Positions 1 to 10,566 of a DNA stretch of 64,000 bases are shown piece after piece. Made by a program: the position numbers and the translations under genes. Source of the DNA: Chondrus crispus (taxonomy: Eukaryota > Rhodophyta > Florideophyceae > Gigartinales > Gigartinaceae); contig NW_005179036.1 of NCBI RefSeq assembly GCF_000350225.1, positions 1 through 64,000 of the forward strand, read 5' to 3'. The first letter of the stretch is position 1. The number at the start of each line of letters is the position of its first letter. The notes below the pieces were generated by a model, which was not told where the DNA came from, ran no database searches, and saw only the letters and a list, made by a program, of their open reading frames with translations.

Positions 1-1719
1 GGGTATATGCCGCGAGATGATCTGGTGCGTGCTCTAGAAGGCTTGCCTGAGAACGAGGTTATTCGGATTATGGATGCCCTTGGTCTGGATGTCGTCTCTC
101 GTCCGGAAAAGGAAACTGTTCGAGATGAAGGGAAGTTTGCCTCCACGGATGGAAGCGGCTTTAAAGATGAAGTTGCAGCTGTACTGCCGATAGGGTATGA
201 CGACCCGGTTCCATACGAAGGTTTAGAGCATCCGCAATGGTGCCGGTTTGCTTTTCTATTCCCTAGTCAATGGCCAAAGAAGAACCCTATTCGTCATGCT
301 ATGCCGTTTTTGGAGACGATACTCGTTCCGCATGAACACCGGGCGAACGTGTTTTTTAACAGTGCAGCCGATGTGCTTCGAGATAATCACCACTTGGTCT
401 TCTGGCGTGCAGCGCTGAACTACCTCGTCGATCATCCACAAGAAGAGGTCGTTCCCGATGGCGATGAACGCTTTACTGAAGTCCCCAAGAACCTGCTTCC
501 TTGGGCGTCTGCCATTGCAAATGACTACGCTGCTCTCGCATATTTCGCTGAGAAACGAGGAGAGCTTGGATCTCAGGGGTACTGCGTTCTGAGCAACTTT
601 CTGGATGATGGACGCAACCCGGAGAAGGTGGGGTCGGTGACAATACCGCAGATGGATGGGGACCGGCATGTTTTCTCACGTCTTCGGGCTGAAGTGCAGG
701 CCTCTTTTCCTGGCGCTCAGGCTCTGAGGGATCCCGACAATCGCACGGTGTGGAATTGGATTGTGAATGAGGGTTTCGATGTCGATGCTGTGAAGGGTGA
801 GAAAGGGATTGCTCGCTACACCACTACCAATTTCGGGGTGACTACTCATCTAGAGCAAAACGCAAGCACGGTGCTGACTGCTCGGCTGAGAGCGCTTTTG
901 GACATCCGTATTTCGCAAGCTCTGGCGGCGTTGGTGGTGTGGAAAAATAAGAGCGGTAGCGAGGACATGTATATTCCGAAGACCGGTGGGCGGTGGTTGC
1001 TGACGGCGAAAGGGTGCAAGCGCCAGGCACTGCATACGGATTTTCCTTCTATGAGCAGAACGGACACCGTTCGTGGCAAGAGAAACCCCCGTTACTTTAC
1101 TATTACCACAGGCAGTTTAGCAGTGGCGGTCTGGGTTTGTCCGTTTTCGCATAAGACGGTATCGATGGCCCCAGAACGAGGTATTCGCGCTATGTCGAAA
1201 GGGAGTGTGGCAGGAATCCTCAGGATACCCCCGTACTCTATCTTAGTCGGTCGTGGGGACATGTTTCATGCTGGTGCCGGATATGGAGATTCAGCAGGGG
1301 ACGGGAGCTGCCTTCGATATCACCTGTATTTCGTGCCAATGAGCCATCGCTTAGAGGATGGTGTTCATATGCTCCAAAAGTTTGATCCCATTATGAAGAC
1401 CAACCTGGACGACGATACGGACGAGGACGTAAATGAAGGTGAGGATGATGCAACCGGCGAGGTTGTCGGCGAAGGGGATGTGGATGGGGATGACGGTTAT
1501 GTGGATGATGTGGAAGCCGATGGGGAAGGGGATGATGTTGTAATGAAGGAGGGAGTACCTGCTACTCAGCCAGTGCAAATTCTCAAAGAGGGTAGCTCGA
1601 CCGCGAAAGCTGCTGTTGGGCCTTCAGGTGGGAATCCTGTCCAATTGCCAATCCCTGATACCCAGGAACAGGAGGTAACACCAGATTTAGATGAGTATGA
1701 GGAGAAGAAATCTGACTAG
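1..1719 (+). CDS. Fe(II)/2-oxoglutarate dioxygenase-like protein, 5' partial
   Basis: The reading frame is already open at base 1; the first ATG is at 7, so the true start is probably outside the window. The 570-residue product aligns along its length with the C-terminal ~500 residues of the protein at 16455-20040: shared are a (L)PIGY(D/E)DPVPYEG motif (residue ~61), a DNHH..FWRAA motif (~125) and the C-terminal catalytic-looking block. That block has His-x-Asp (H343, D345), a distal His in a VGRGD-x-FH motif (H421) and an Arg in LRYHLYFVP (R437). This spacing is the metal and 2-oxoglutarate pattern of phytanoyl-CoA-hydroxylase-like oxygenases. From residue ~460 the tail is very acidic and low-complexity. 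The missing 5' part probably encodes a ParB-like domain, judged from the homologue. The substrate is unknown; oxidation of a modified base or a histone mark is speculation. Confidence 0.6.
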   Translation, partial: GYMPRDDLVRALEGLPENEVIRIMDALGLDVVSRPEKETVRDEGKFASTDGSGFKDEVAAVLPIGYDDPVPYEGLEHPQWCRFAFLFPSQWPKKNPIRHAMPFLETILVPHEHRANVFFNSAADVLRDNHHLVFWRAALNYLVDHPQEEVVPDGDERFTEVPKNLLPWASAIANDYAALAYFAEKRGELGSQGYCVLSNFLDDGRNPEKVGSVTIPQMDGDRHVFSRLRAEVQASFPGAQALRDPDNRTVWNWIVNEGFDVDAVKGEKGIARYTTTNFGVTTHLEQNASTVLTARLRALLDIRISQALAALVVWKNKSGSEDMYIPKTGGRWLLTAKGCKRQALHTDFPSMSRTDTVRGKRNPRYFTITTGSLAVAVWVCPFSHKTVSMAPERGIRAMSKGSVAGILRIPPYSILVGRGDMFHAGAGYGDSAGDGSCLRYHLYFVPMSHRLEDGVHMLQKFDPIMKTNLDDDTDEDVNEGEDDATGEVVGEGDVDGDDGYVDDVEADGEGDDVVMKEGVPATQPVQILKEGSSTAKAAVGPSGGNPVQLPIPDTQEQEVTPDLDEYEEKKSD

Positions 1720-3170
1720 GGTCGAAGTAGGAATGCCTTGAAAAGTTGGTAGTACTTGTTGTAAAAGTAGACCCTGCGCGCAGCGGAGAGTAAACCTCGC
1801 GCCTTACTGGTGAGGGTGTCCTGTAAAAGATATTTTCTATTTGGGAAGTCAGGGACAGCGGAAAAGAAGGGGTTCAAGAGCGTCTACATGGGGATTTAAA
1901 GGCAGGCTCTCGACTGCATGCTGAATGAGCCTGGTTGTAGGAGTATAGATAGTTGTGTCGCGCAATTTTCCCGCCCTAGGTAGTGGGCAACATGGAAAAG
2001 AACATTCTGATCAGTTTACTTCAACCTATGTACTTTCTTGGGGCCAAGAGGGGGATATTTCATATAAATAATAAAAACTGCGTGGGCATTAGCAACGCTG
2101 ACCTAGAGTACCGTTTTTGTTAAATTGTTGTACAGCTGGTTGCCAGCCGCCGAAAAGAAGGTAAAAGCTATGAATGGCATGTTACCTGAAAGAGGATGAT
2201 ACTTAAAATAACAATTTGTTAAATTGTTGTAAGAGCCATGAATGGCATGTTGCCTGAAAGAGGAAGATATTTAAAAGAGCAATGGGAAAAGGCGGTTATT
2301 ATTACGTTTGGGGAAAACATTACAATAGGAGCATGACGATAGGAGCGGTTGCGTATTTTCAATGTGTGCAATTTTCTTCATTGGGCGGTTTTGGGGTTTG
2401 AGCGATGAACCGCATTCCATACGGCACAAGTTTTAGATGGGCGCGTCATTGACTTGGAGTAGAATAGCTTTTTTTGATATCTTCATAAGTAGAGCTTAGT
2501 AGAACTTACATGAGGAAACGATTCTGAGGTGGAGAGAGAGATTTAGAGAGAGAGAGAGAGCTACCACTTGCGCACGTTTACTCGTTGTTTTTGTATAGAA
2601 GGACGATATATCTGTGAGAGAATGCCTTCATCACGTCTTAATGTCGGAGATATTGTGTTATTTACAGCAGGGATTTAGGGGATTAGGGGATATTTCCTTT
2701 TATAATATAGAGATTGGGATTTAGGAGTAGGATGGTTTTTGTACTTTAGGGATTCGGTGGGATTCGGAGATTTAGAGGAGTAGGGGATATTTCCTATACC
2801 CATGGGTTGGACGGATGGGAGGTTAGGCGTCGAAATTGGCATCGCTATTGAAGATTCCTGGGATGGAAGGCCTACTGGCTCCATAAAATATCTGCAAAAA
2901 TTATATCAAAGCACGGGCCAAAACACTCCGCACGCTCCGTGGCGGATGGAAGTCCCGAATCTCGGACGGAAGGCCTATTCGTCGGATGGAAGGTTTCATC
3001 GCTGGTTTCATCCCTGTCGCAGCCCTCGTTATGATCATTCTTGACATGGCACTCACCTGTTGGCTACTTTGAATCCCACCCTTCCCGCCTTTCAGGTTTG
3101 AATGCCCTTTTTCCCGCCTTAAAACTGTACTCACTGGCTCTCTCTCTTTTGACTGCTGCTTTCCATCTAA
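1720..3170. other. Intergenic, repeats only
   Basis: No convincing gene. A short GA-rich tract lies at about 2528-2562. A G-rich motif ending GGGGATATTTCC occurs twice (about 2684-2698 and 2781-2795). A phrase around TTGTTAAATTGTTGTA and GAATGGCATGTT(A/G)CCTGAAAGAGGA recurs at about 2115-2205 and 2215-2270, an imperfect direct duplication. Confidence 0.5.
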
Positions 3171-3280
3171 GACACCCATCCATTGGCCATTCCCTCTGGA
3201 GACACCCATCCATTGGCCATTCCCTCTGGAGACACCCATCCATTGGCCATTCTTTCTTGGGACACCCGTCCATTGGCTAC
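3171..3280 (+). repeat. 30-bp tandem repeat with CCATTGGC core
   Basis: Three full units at 3171-3200, 3201-3230 and 3231-3260 and a partial unit at 3261-3280. Each starts GACACCCATCCATTGGCCAT; the third unit differs in its last third. A related single unit lies at about 3366-3400. The ATTGG core is an inverted CCAAT box, so a regulatory role is possible, but no confident gene starts close by. Confidence 0.75.
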
Positions 3281-4182
3281 AGAATTCGTACAACTATCAC
3301 CTCGCACATCTACGCCTTCGCCCTGACACTGTGACTTTCATGCAATCGTTCCTTTCATCCACCACACCCGTCCATTGGCTGTGCCCACTTGGGACACCGG
3401 GTCGGGGTATACCTGCGGGGTTAGGGGGAATATAGGTTATAGGGGTTGGCTGCTATTGGTGGCTAGTACTAGCGTGCAGTTGGGAACGTTTCGAAGTTTA
3501 TTGAACTTCTTCATTAGCTCAGAGTTAGCGACGAGGAGTGCGGTGCTCGGTGTCGCGATCGGAGAGGGGGAAGGTACTCTCCTGTAGTGCTGTGCCTATT
3601 TTCTATATGATTTTGTGGGATGGCCTCTTCGCATGGGTTTTGAAAGTTAGGGGGGAGTGGGAGTCTCATAGTGTGTGGTAGTCACGGTAGTATGGTGTGT
3701 TCCATATTGTTGGAAATATGGGTCCGAGTGAAGTGGAATGTTCAATTGCATTAAGCATGTGATTATATGGCATTGATTTAGGCTCGTGTTCAATGGGGGA
3801 TTAGGGGTTTGAGCTGACACTAACAAAGATGGCACTATATGGCGACCCCCCTGTAACAAAGAAAGCAAATCTGCAGAAGTGAAGATAAAAACTTCATGAA
3901 AACATATATAATCGACGGCTCTTTGCAAGCGCGTTTACTTGTTTTTGGTAGTCCACTGATCTCATCTTCTAGCAAAGACCATACCATTCTGTTGATCATT
4001 GCTCTATCATTGCTCGTTACATCTGCTTGTACATCGATACTCATAGCACAGCTATCGCATACCCGGCCCTCCTGTCTTCTGTCCAACGCCGAGAAATGCC
4101 AATGAGAAATTCTACACTTTACGTGATCATTCAAAGCTATGTGACTATTCCTAGAACACTCTTGAATATTAATCATCCAAAA
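3281..4182. other. Intergenic
   Basis: No gene I can support between the 30-bp repeat and the 3' end of the helicase gene on the minus strand. Short open frames here have no recognisable domains. Confidence 0.5.
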
Positions 4183-7100
4183 CTACATGCGTATTCCTAG
4201 AACATTCTGAAATAGCCATGGAGCGACCCTGAATAGACCAGGGTCCTCGATTTCTGCAAATTTATCTGCTTCGGAGTCGTTCTCGTTACCACGGATCCAT
4301 TTTTCAAATTCTTCTACCGTCTTCACAGAAGAGAGATGCTGGAATGCATCACGAAGCTCTTGTCTCATGTTTGTATCATTCCAAACTAGAAGAGCCATAG
4401 AAATAATCTTCTTGATAGGACAGTTGTTCTGACCAAAGGTTTTCGCTGGGTGCACAATAGACCCTAAACAGAAGCGGACACCACAACAGCGACATGCCCC
4501 TACAATACCCCGAAACATCGTACATTGTTTCACGCCATGTCCTTCCTGGCCGCATCGTAAACAACGACGGTTGTAGCATGCCCAATACCTTTCATCGGCA
4601 TTGGGTTTGTGTTCCACGAGAGACGATTTCTTCACACTACATACAGGACAAAAGAACTTGGTCAGGCGAGGAGAATACCCAGTGCATATGTCTTTTGCAC
4701 TGGCCGAGGTCTCAGAGGCGCAACTGCTCCACGCCTTCATTCGCGAGTCCTTACCAGGGCGTCGAGGAGGCGTAACCGTGTCCGATGGAGTAGGGCGTCG
4801 AGAAGGCGTAACCGTGTCCGATGGAGTATGCGCAACTTTCGATGGTGTTTGCGGAGATTCTGTCCTCTTTGGAGCGTTCACGCGCTTCCTTGTAGGTCGA
4901 ATCTGAACTTCTTTCCTGCAGGTGTCCTCGTTTTGGAATTCGGAAGCACGTCTACGTAAACGTATTCCACTTCCTTCGGAAGAACAAATATCACAAGCCT
5001 CCATCCCACGTTCTTGACAAGGTCGGTGATCAGAACACCCGTCCATGAACAGGTCCACCAGCCACCGACGACACTCACCAGCTGCTTCTGTAAGCCCATG
5101 TACAGGACCGAAACCGGACAATTGCGGTTCAACTGAATGATTGAACTGATCGATAATATTAAGCACAGTACTTTTGGCAGGTTGGCCGTCACGACCGGCA
5201 CGTCCGCTTTCTTGCACGTACTCAGTGAGCGTGCTTGGAAGACCAGCATGTACGACAATCCGAACAGTGGAGATGTCAATGCCGCATCCAAATGCTTTCG
5301 TTGCAACCATGACGTGCGGAAGTCCATCAGATTCATCTTCCCAGCCGGATTGCATTGCATTTCTGTCATCCTTTTCCATACCTGCATGATATTTGAAGCA
5401 AGGCATGTCCGGGTTCAGGGTTTGTAACATCATACAGAGCGAGTCACATTCATCTTTTGTTTGCACGTAAGTGATGGCTCTGGAGGGAGATGTACCGGAA
5501 ACGTTACGCAAATAGTCAAGCATTTCGTCCACCTTACGATTGAGATTTTGCCTCTTCACGTTGTAAACTTCATACCTGATGTTCCGTCTCGACGTTTTCT
5601 GACGCACAGTGATGAAGTCTGACAATCCACATGCGGAAGTAATTTGTTGTTCAATGGACGGTGGGGCTGTTGCCGTTAGAGCGATAACTGGCACATTGAC
5701 GAGTTCTGGACGAATGAAACCGCGCAAGTACTTCATGGCTTCTCTGAAACTGTGCCATAATAAAACCAGATGGCACTCGTCCACGAATATTGCATGCAGC
5801 TTATTCATAACCTTTAGTTCCCTAAGGAAACATTGATAGTCTGGTGAAGACAGATGCTCGGCGCTGGCGACAACAATACGTGCCCCGGCTACATCCCGCG
5901 CATTCCACTGACAGGCTTGGATACCTGCATCTTCGCAGCGTTTGATAAGGTCAAGCTGCAGAGCCACAAGTGGAACAACTACAACCATCACCTTTGTCTT
6001 GTGAGTGAAAGCGGGAAGCATGAAAGTCAACGACTTCCCGGCACCAGTTGGCAGGACGACCAAGGCGTCGCTCTTTGGTGCTACACAATGCACGACTGCC
6101 TTTTCTTGTTCCTGGGACTTGAAATGCGCGTCACTTTTATTGAGAAAAATCTGCAATTGCTTCAGCAGCGAAGGAGGTTGACAGATTCTCTTCTCGGGCA
6201 GAACGGCGTATCCCTCGGTACCAACCCATTCATTTAGTCGCCTTTTCCCAAGTAAAGAGTCGGAGATATGGAGAATGGCGTTGTGCAGGACCTCAACGCG
6301 AGTTTGAAGAGTCATTTCAAGACGCGAAATGTGACTTGTGACATCGATCGGATGGGTCCCTGCTGATGCATTAGTATCCAGTGCACTAGCAGTCATTTGC
6401 AGCTGCTCGTAGGCGTTCTCGTAAGAACACGGCTCCCCGTCAAACAGCCCAAGTACTTCATGCCACGTTTTGGAGGCCTGACGGAATCGCTCAAGCTGGC
6501 TAGCCGTCAATTTCTTCATATCAAGGGCGGATACACCGTATATCTGGTGAGCGGTATTCTCTGAATGTCCTGCCTGGGTGTGAAGCATTCCCGTGCAGTT
6601 TGTTTCGTGCTCCTCGCTATGCGCGAGGAAGTTTTTCACTACTCCACTGTGGTACTGCCGGTATTGACTGGTTCCAATTGGGATTCCCGCACTTTTCATT
6701 ACCTTTTCGAAGCAGTAGCGCAATCGACAAATTCCGAAAGGCTCTCCACGGCTGGCGAACAGGTGGTCACGATGCCTCTCGCCTAGTGATATGGCACTGT
6801 CCACATGAACGTGGTCAAATTTTCTGACAGATGAACCTTCTGGGACCTCATTGGGTTTCGCGAGGAGGTCGACGAGGGCATATTCGACAGGGCGAATAAC
6901 TGTTAAGTAGATGAGCAAGATACCCGCAGTAACAGCATCAGGATATCGCGCAATGGGACGGCCGACACCATCGTGCACATTGCGACCCTTGTGATACGTA
7001 ATGACAGTAAACACGAGTCCTGCTTGAGTGAAGATGTTCCGCTGTCCTACTGCCGTATTGCAAACCCGCAAAATCCCCAACTCGGATGCCCTTGCCGGTG

Positions 7101-8787
7101 CTCCTGAGCATACCTGCAAGAGCGTATATATATGTTCTTGTAGACTTTCGCAATCTTGTAGATATGCTCTGGCTTTGTCTTCGTTCAGGGATGTGTCCGA
7201 TTCCAGGAGTAAGGGCTTCAGTTTGCCTTGTAAGGCCTGAGACCAATGAAAAAGATGATGTTGGTTTGCCTTGTGCATTCCAAACCAGTAGCCAGGAGTT
7301 TGATCTGTCATTGTGTCGTCCAGGTTTTGAACGGACGACCAGAATGCATCTGTAATCCTGAGTCCATTGAGCAGTTTTTCTTGCATCAATCCCAATGAAA
7401 TTTTCTGCAATTGCTTCATTTTCAATCCAAGTTGCGATAAAGAAAGCTCGATTCCATCAATAATTGCGCATCTCGGATGCGTCGGACAGATTAGAAAGCG
7501 AATATTATGTACTTCCCCAACCTTGATGCGATTACAGACTTTCATGCAGTACTGCACATATTGAAGGCCATTATCCACATGCGGGTGATTCAGTTTCAAG
7601 ACTCGCTCCCAAGACTCGGTAGTGTCGCTAGAGCTGTAGAGATATATTTCCATCACGACTAGGCAGCGAGCAAAGTGCTTCACGGCTGCGAGAATGGGAG
7701 TCAATTCGCTGGCGTTCGCAAATCGGTACTCGTTTGAGCGATCGAGAATGACACTGTAGCATGAGATGAACAAGGCGATTAGTTCGTTGCTTTCGTTGTG
7801 ACGAAAAAGGAGGTTCTGTAGGATATCATGGAAGTTTCGCAACTTGGATGCCATTGGTGCATTGGAATCTGCTCGCAGAGATTCTGCACTCCGAATGGCA
7901 TCGGGAGGTATATATTGATACAACTGCCTGCTAGAAGACATCAAGTTGAAGACGAATTCCAGTACTTGGACCATTCTGTTGTCATAGTGCTCCACAGTTT
8001 TCCGACTAACAGCAATGTTGAGGTCCGACTCCATAAACGTGTGTGACTTGATCCAAACCTTCTGTTCGGTTATGTCGAAGGCCTGCTTGTGGTACGCTGT
8101 GACCACCTCGCGTGAAAGTGTGCGTATACGGCTGTCAGTACTCTTGCACAGGGAGCTGGCTTCAGAAAGTTTAAGCCCACAACGCTTTAAGTGAGTGTCG
8201 AAGCGAAAAACTGAAAGTAATGCGCTCATCTCTGAAATCCCGGCCTCGTTGATGGCAGTACTCGCTGGAGTGGCTCCCTGCAGTTTCCTCATGGATTCTG
8301 CGAGGACATCGGAAAAGAGGTCACCGCCGTTTTCTACGACTTGATAGTATCTGCACTTGTTTCCGCCAAAGATGGCCTGTCCCTTCACCTCATCGAGCTG
8401 ACGAGATAAATGTCCCTTGCACGCTTTACTCGCAGCACAATTTCGACGAACGGAAGCGCCTTTCCGTGCCAGATATCCGCAGTCGGGGCACTTGTGACAC
8501 AGTGCCGTGGGAAACCCTTCCAGAGGCGGAAGGGCAGGTCCGGAACGATATTCAACCACAGTCGTTGCCAAGTATTTGTGTCTCATCTCAGCAGCCGATG
8601 CATTAACAATGGGAGACAGGCTTCGGGCGTCTCCAATCTCGCCAGCAATCTGAATGCTGCTTTCATGCGAAATTAAATGGTTTCTCTTCATATGCTTCAC
8701 TACACCATCAAATTCGACTGCGTGTTTGCACCGTACGCAAAATGGGAGATCGAGTTGCTCATTGTATACAACTGTAGGGCCATTCAT
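4183..8787 (-). CDS. C2H2 / tyrosine-recombinase-like / RecQ helicase / zinc-knuckle fusion
   Basis: Single open frame; the first ATG is at 8787 (a TTG three codons upstream is unlikely). Residues are numbered from that TTG. A C2H2-like finger lies at ~20-44 and a second Cys-rich patch at ~100-126. Residues ~545-760 resemble a tyrosine recombinase: R569 in ARASEL, K603 in YHKGR, R713, the motif AGHSENTAHQIY with H744 and candidate nucleophile Y753; the usual box-II His is Ser710. Residues ~880-1230 are a RecQ helicase: Walker A PTGAGKS, DECH box, TATAPP, ATKAFGCGID and QESGRAGRDG. A Cys-rich zinc-binding patch follows (~1254-1272). After a repeat-containing linker come CxxC pairs and a CCHC knuckle (CLRCGQEGHGVKQC, ~1412). 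The layout recalls fungal telomere-linked RecQ helicases. Likely a nuclear, DNA-acting, mobile-element-associated protein. The helicase call is firm; the recombinase reading is inference. Confidence 0.8.
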   Translation of the reverse strand: MNGPTVVYNEQLDLPFCVRCKHAVEFDGVVKHMKRNHLISHESSIQIAGEIGDARSLSPIVNASAAEMRHKYLATTVVEYRSGPALPPLEGFPTALCHKCPDCGYLARKGASVRRNCAASKACKGHLSRQLDEVKGQAIFGGNKCRYYQVVENGGDLFSDVLAESMRKLQGATPASTAINEAGISEMSALLSVFRFDTHLKRCGLKLSEASSLCKSTDSRIRTLSREVVTAYHKQAFDITEQKVWIKSHTFMESDLNIAVSRKTVEHYDNRMVQVLEFVFNLMSSSRQLYQYIPPDAIRSAESLRADSNAPMASKLRNFHDILQNLLFRHNESNELIALFISCYSVILDRSNEYRFANASELTPILAAVKHFARCLVVMEIYLYSSSDTTESWERVLKLNHPHVDNGLQYVQYCMKVCNRIKVGEVHNIRFLICPTHPRCAIIDGIELSLSQLGLKMKQLQKISLGLMQEKLLNGLRITDAFWSSVQNLDDTMTDQTPGYWFGMHKANQHHLFHWSQALQGKLKPLLLESDTSLNEDKARAYLQDCESLQEHIYTLLQVCSGAPARASELGILRVCNTAVGQRNIFTQAGLVFTVITYHKGRNVHDGVGRPIARYPDAVTAGILLIYLTVIRPVEYALVDLLAKPNEVPEGSSVRKFDHVHVDSAISLGERHRDHLFASRGEPFGICRLRYCFEKVMKSAGIPIGTSQYRQYHSGVVKNFLAHSEEHETNCTGMLHTQAGHSENTAHQIYGVSALDMKKLTASQLERFRQASKTWHEVLGLFDGEPCSYENAYEQLQMTASALDTNASAGTHPIDVTSHISRLEMTLQTRVEVLHNAILHISDSLLGKRRLNEWVGTEGYAVLPEKRICQPPSLLKQLQIFLNKSDAHFKSQEQEKAVVHCVAPKSDALVVLPTGAGKSLTFMLPAFTHKTKVMVVVVPLVALQLDLIKRCEDAGIQACQWNARDVAGARIVVASAEHLSSPDYQCFLRELKVMNKLHAIFVDECHLVLLWHSFREAMKYLRGFIRPELVNVPVIALTATAPPSIEQQITSACGLSDFITVRQKTSRRNIRYEVYNVKRQNLNRKVDEMLDYLRNVSGTSPSRAITYVQTKDECDSLCMMLQTLNPDMPCFKYHAGMEKDDRNAMQSGWEDESDGLPHVMVATKAFGCGIDISTVRIVVHAGLPSTLTEYVQESGRAGRDGQPAKSTVLNIIDQFNHSVEPQLSGFGPVHGLTEAAGECRRWLVDLFMDGCSDHRPCQERGMEACDICSSEGSGIRLRRRASEFQNEDTCRKEVQIRPTRKRVNAPKRTESPQTPSKVAHTPSDTVTPSRRPTPSDTVTPPRRPGKDSRMKAWSSCASETSASAKDICTGYSPRLTKFFCPVCSVKKSSLVEHKPNADERYWACYNRRCLRCGQEGHGVKQCTMFRGIVGACRCCGVRFCLGSIVHPAKTFGQNNCPIKKIISMALLVWNDTNMRQELRDAFQHLSSVKTVEEFEKWIRGNENDSEADKFAEIEDPGLFRVAPWLFQNVLGIRM
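4756..4827 (-). repeat. 36-bp tandem repeat inside the helicase gene
   Basis: Two units (4756-4791, 4792-4827) differing by one base. They encode a repeated 12-residue Thr/Pro/Arg-rich linker (TPSDTVTPxRRP) between the helicase core and the C-terminal zinc modules; SP/TP pairs make it a candidate phosphorylation or DNA-contacting linker. Confidence 0.8.
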
Positions 8788-8796
8788 GATGCGCAA

Positions 8797-10559
8797 CGGA
8801 CGACAGACAGAACTTTGTAGAGAGGAAGAAGTGGGAAGAGGAAATGAGAGGGGTCAGGGACTACGAGAACCTTGTATTTAGGGCAGGAAGAATGGCGGAG
8901 GGTGAAGTTTACATAATTATCGCAATAGTCGAGCATGGAACTATCTCTCCTGCTGTCGATGCATAGCCTGCAAAAATACTGCCGTTACAGTTAGAGAATG
9001 ATCAAAACGTATGGAATGCAATGCTACATGTTTCTGCCGTTACATATCTCTAATAACAAATTGCTGGTCTCCTTGCTGGTCTAGGAAACTTTCTGTAACG
9101 CCCTTTAGGACGCCCTGCGCTCGCCAGGCTAGGGACGGATCCAAATGCCTAACGCTGAATGCTTTGGTGGTGCTGCTGCAAGGTTGATCCCGGGCTAAAT
9201 TAGTGTGGGAACCTGCCACGGAGGTGAGTGGACAGCCACCTGTAAGAAGGGTCACGCCCATGTCACATCGGAACAATATCATACAGTGCTGTTCACTGTA
9301 CCGTACTGTACTGTACTTTTCGGCAGGATACGACCGTCACACAGAGGTGTCTTCCTTTCCCAACTTCCTATAATATATTTTTTATATTCTCCTCAACATG
9401 TAGGCCTATTTGAGGTTCTCTACCTGTTTCATTGACATTCGCTCGCCTATGGGTCTCGTGATTTGTCACAGATCTCAAATGTATTTCGGTGAACAGTCTC
9501 CCTTTTGACATAAGATGCGGTGACAATTTAATGTTGCGACATTTGGGAAATGGTGGCACACATGACATCCTTCATATCATTTGGTAGAATACGAAGAGAG
9601 ATTAAGGACTTTCATTGTTATGACATCAAGAATATAAGAAAAAGTGGTGGATATGTCAAATCGTATTGGCAGGAGGTCCGCATATTTCATGCAATGGCAA
9701 TGAGTCAACATAATCCTCACAACATGAAAGCGAATCACTGTACACAATTTACATTATAGTCTTTTTCAGTCGTCAGCACACCATAATTTCTGGGATAGCA
9801 GTACACATCACAATTTTAATGGAACTCGGTGTCACACATCCTGGATTTTCATTGTAAACAGTCCATTTCAACTCCTATTTTTTCGAAACGATACACATAG
9901 CGAAATTAATTGGCGGCTGCGGTCCATTCTCGGACTTCAACGGTAATCGGTACACCAAACTTGGCGGTGACAATACGAAGAGGCGAATATTTCGGCATTT
10001 TGTTGCGAAATGTATGTAAGAATATTCCCGTCGTCGTCGGACATTCACCACCGCCGTCGATACCCATCCTTACGAGTGTGTCGCACCCGACAGCGCCCTA
10101 CCTTGGCCATTCGCTTCTGCAGTATACATCATTTGCCGTTTCAGGTCAGGTATGTTCTCCCTCCGCCATTATACATTATAAAACCACCGTTTTCCATTGC
10201 GAAGCATTGCCGCCTGCATTGCCATTACTTTTCGAGAACCAGCACCGTTTTGCCATACTTTTATATGTCCACTTTTAACCACTTACCGCACGCTCAGTGC
10301 GGCTTACATACAGTACATCATACCCAAAGCCACCCCCCACCGATCCATATCCCTTCAACGCTAAATAGCAAAACGCTAAAAAGCAAAACTCCCATTATAC
10401 TCAATAAACTCTCAATAGGAAGATAACTCAAGGCGCAACAGGCAAACTAGTCCCTCCCTCTCTTCTCTCTTCTCTCTCCTCTCTCCTCTCTCCTCTCTCC
10501 TCTATCCTCTCCGTGACAAGGAAGATGCGGTCACAAAATTTATTGTGAATGGAGTCCAA
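8797..10559. other. Intergenic
   Basis: About 1.8 kb between the helicase 5' end and the 3' end of the methyltransferase-SET gene. Visible are AT-rich stretches, a GTACTGTAC-type run near 9292-9318 and a TCTCTCC pyrimidine tract at about 10457-10510. No gene or structured RNA recognised. Confidence 0.5.
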
Positions 10560-10566
10560 CAGTCCC

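Noticed and set aside
3171..3280. Tandem repeat as a possible CRISPR array
   Set aside because: Repeats are contiguous with no unique spacers, and there are no cas genes; the window is eukaryotic.
9040..10426. Short open frames in the 8.8-10.5 kb gap
   Set aside because: All under 140 codons with low-complexity or atypical composition and no motif.
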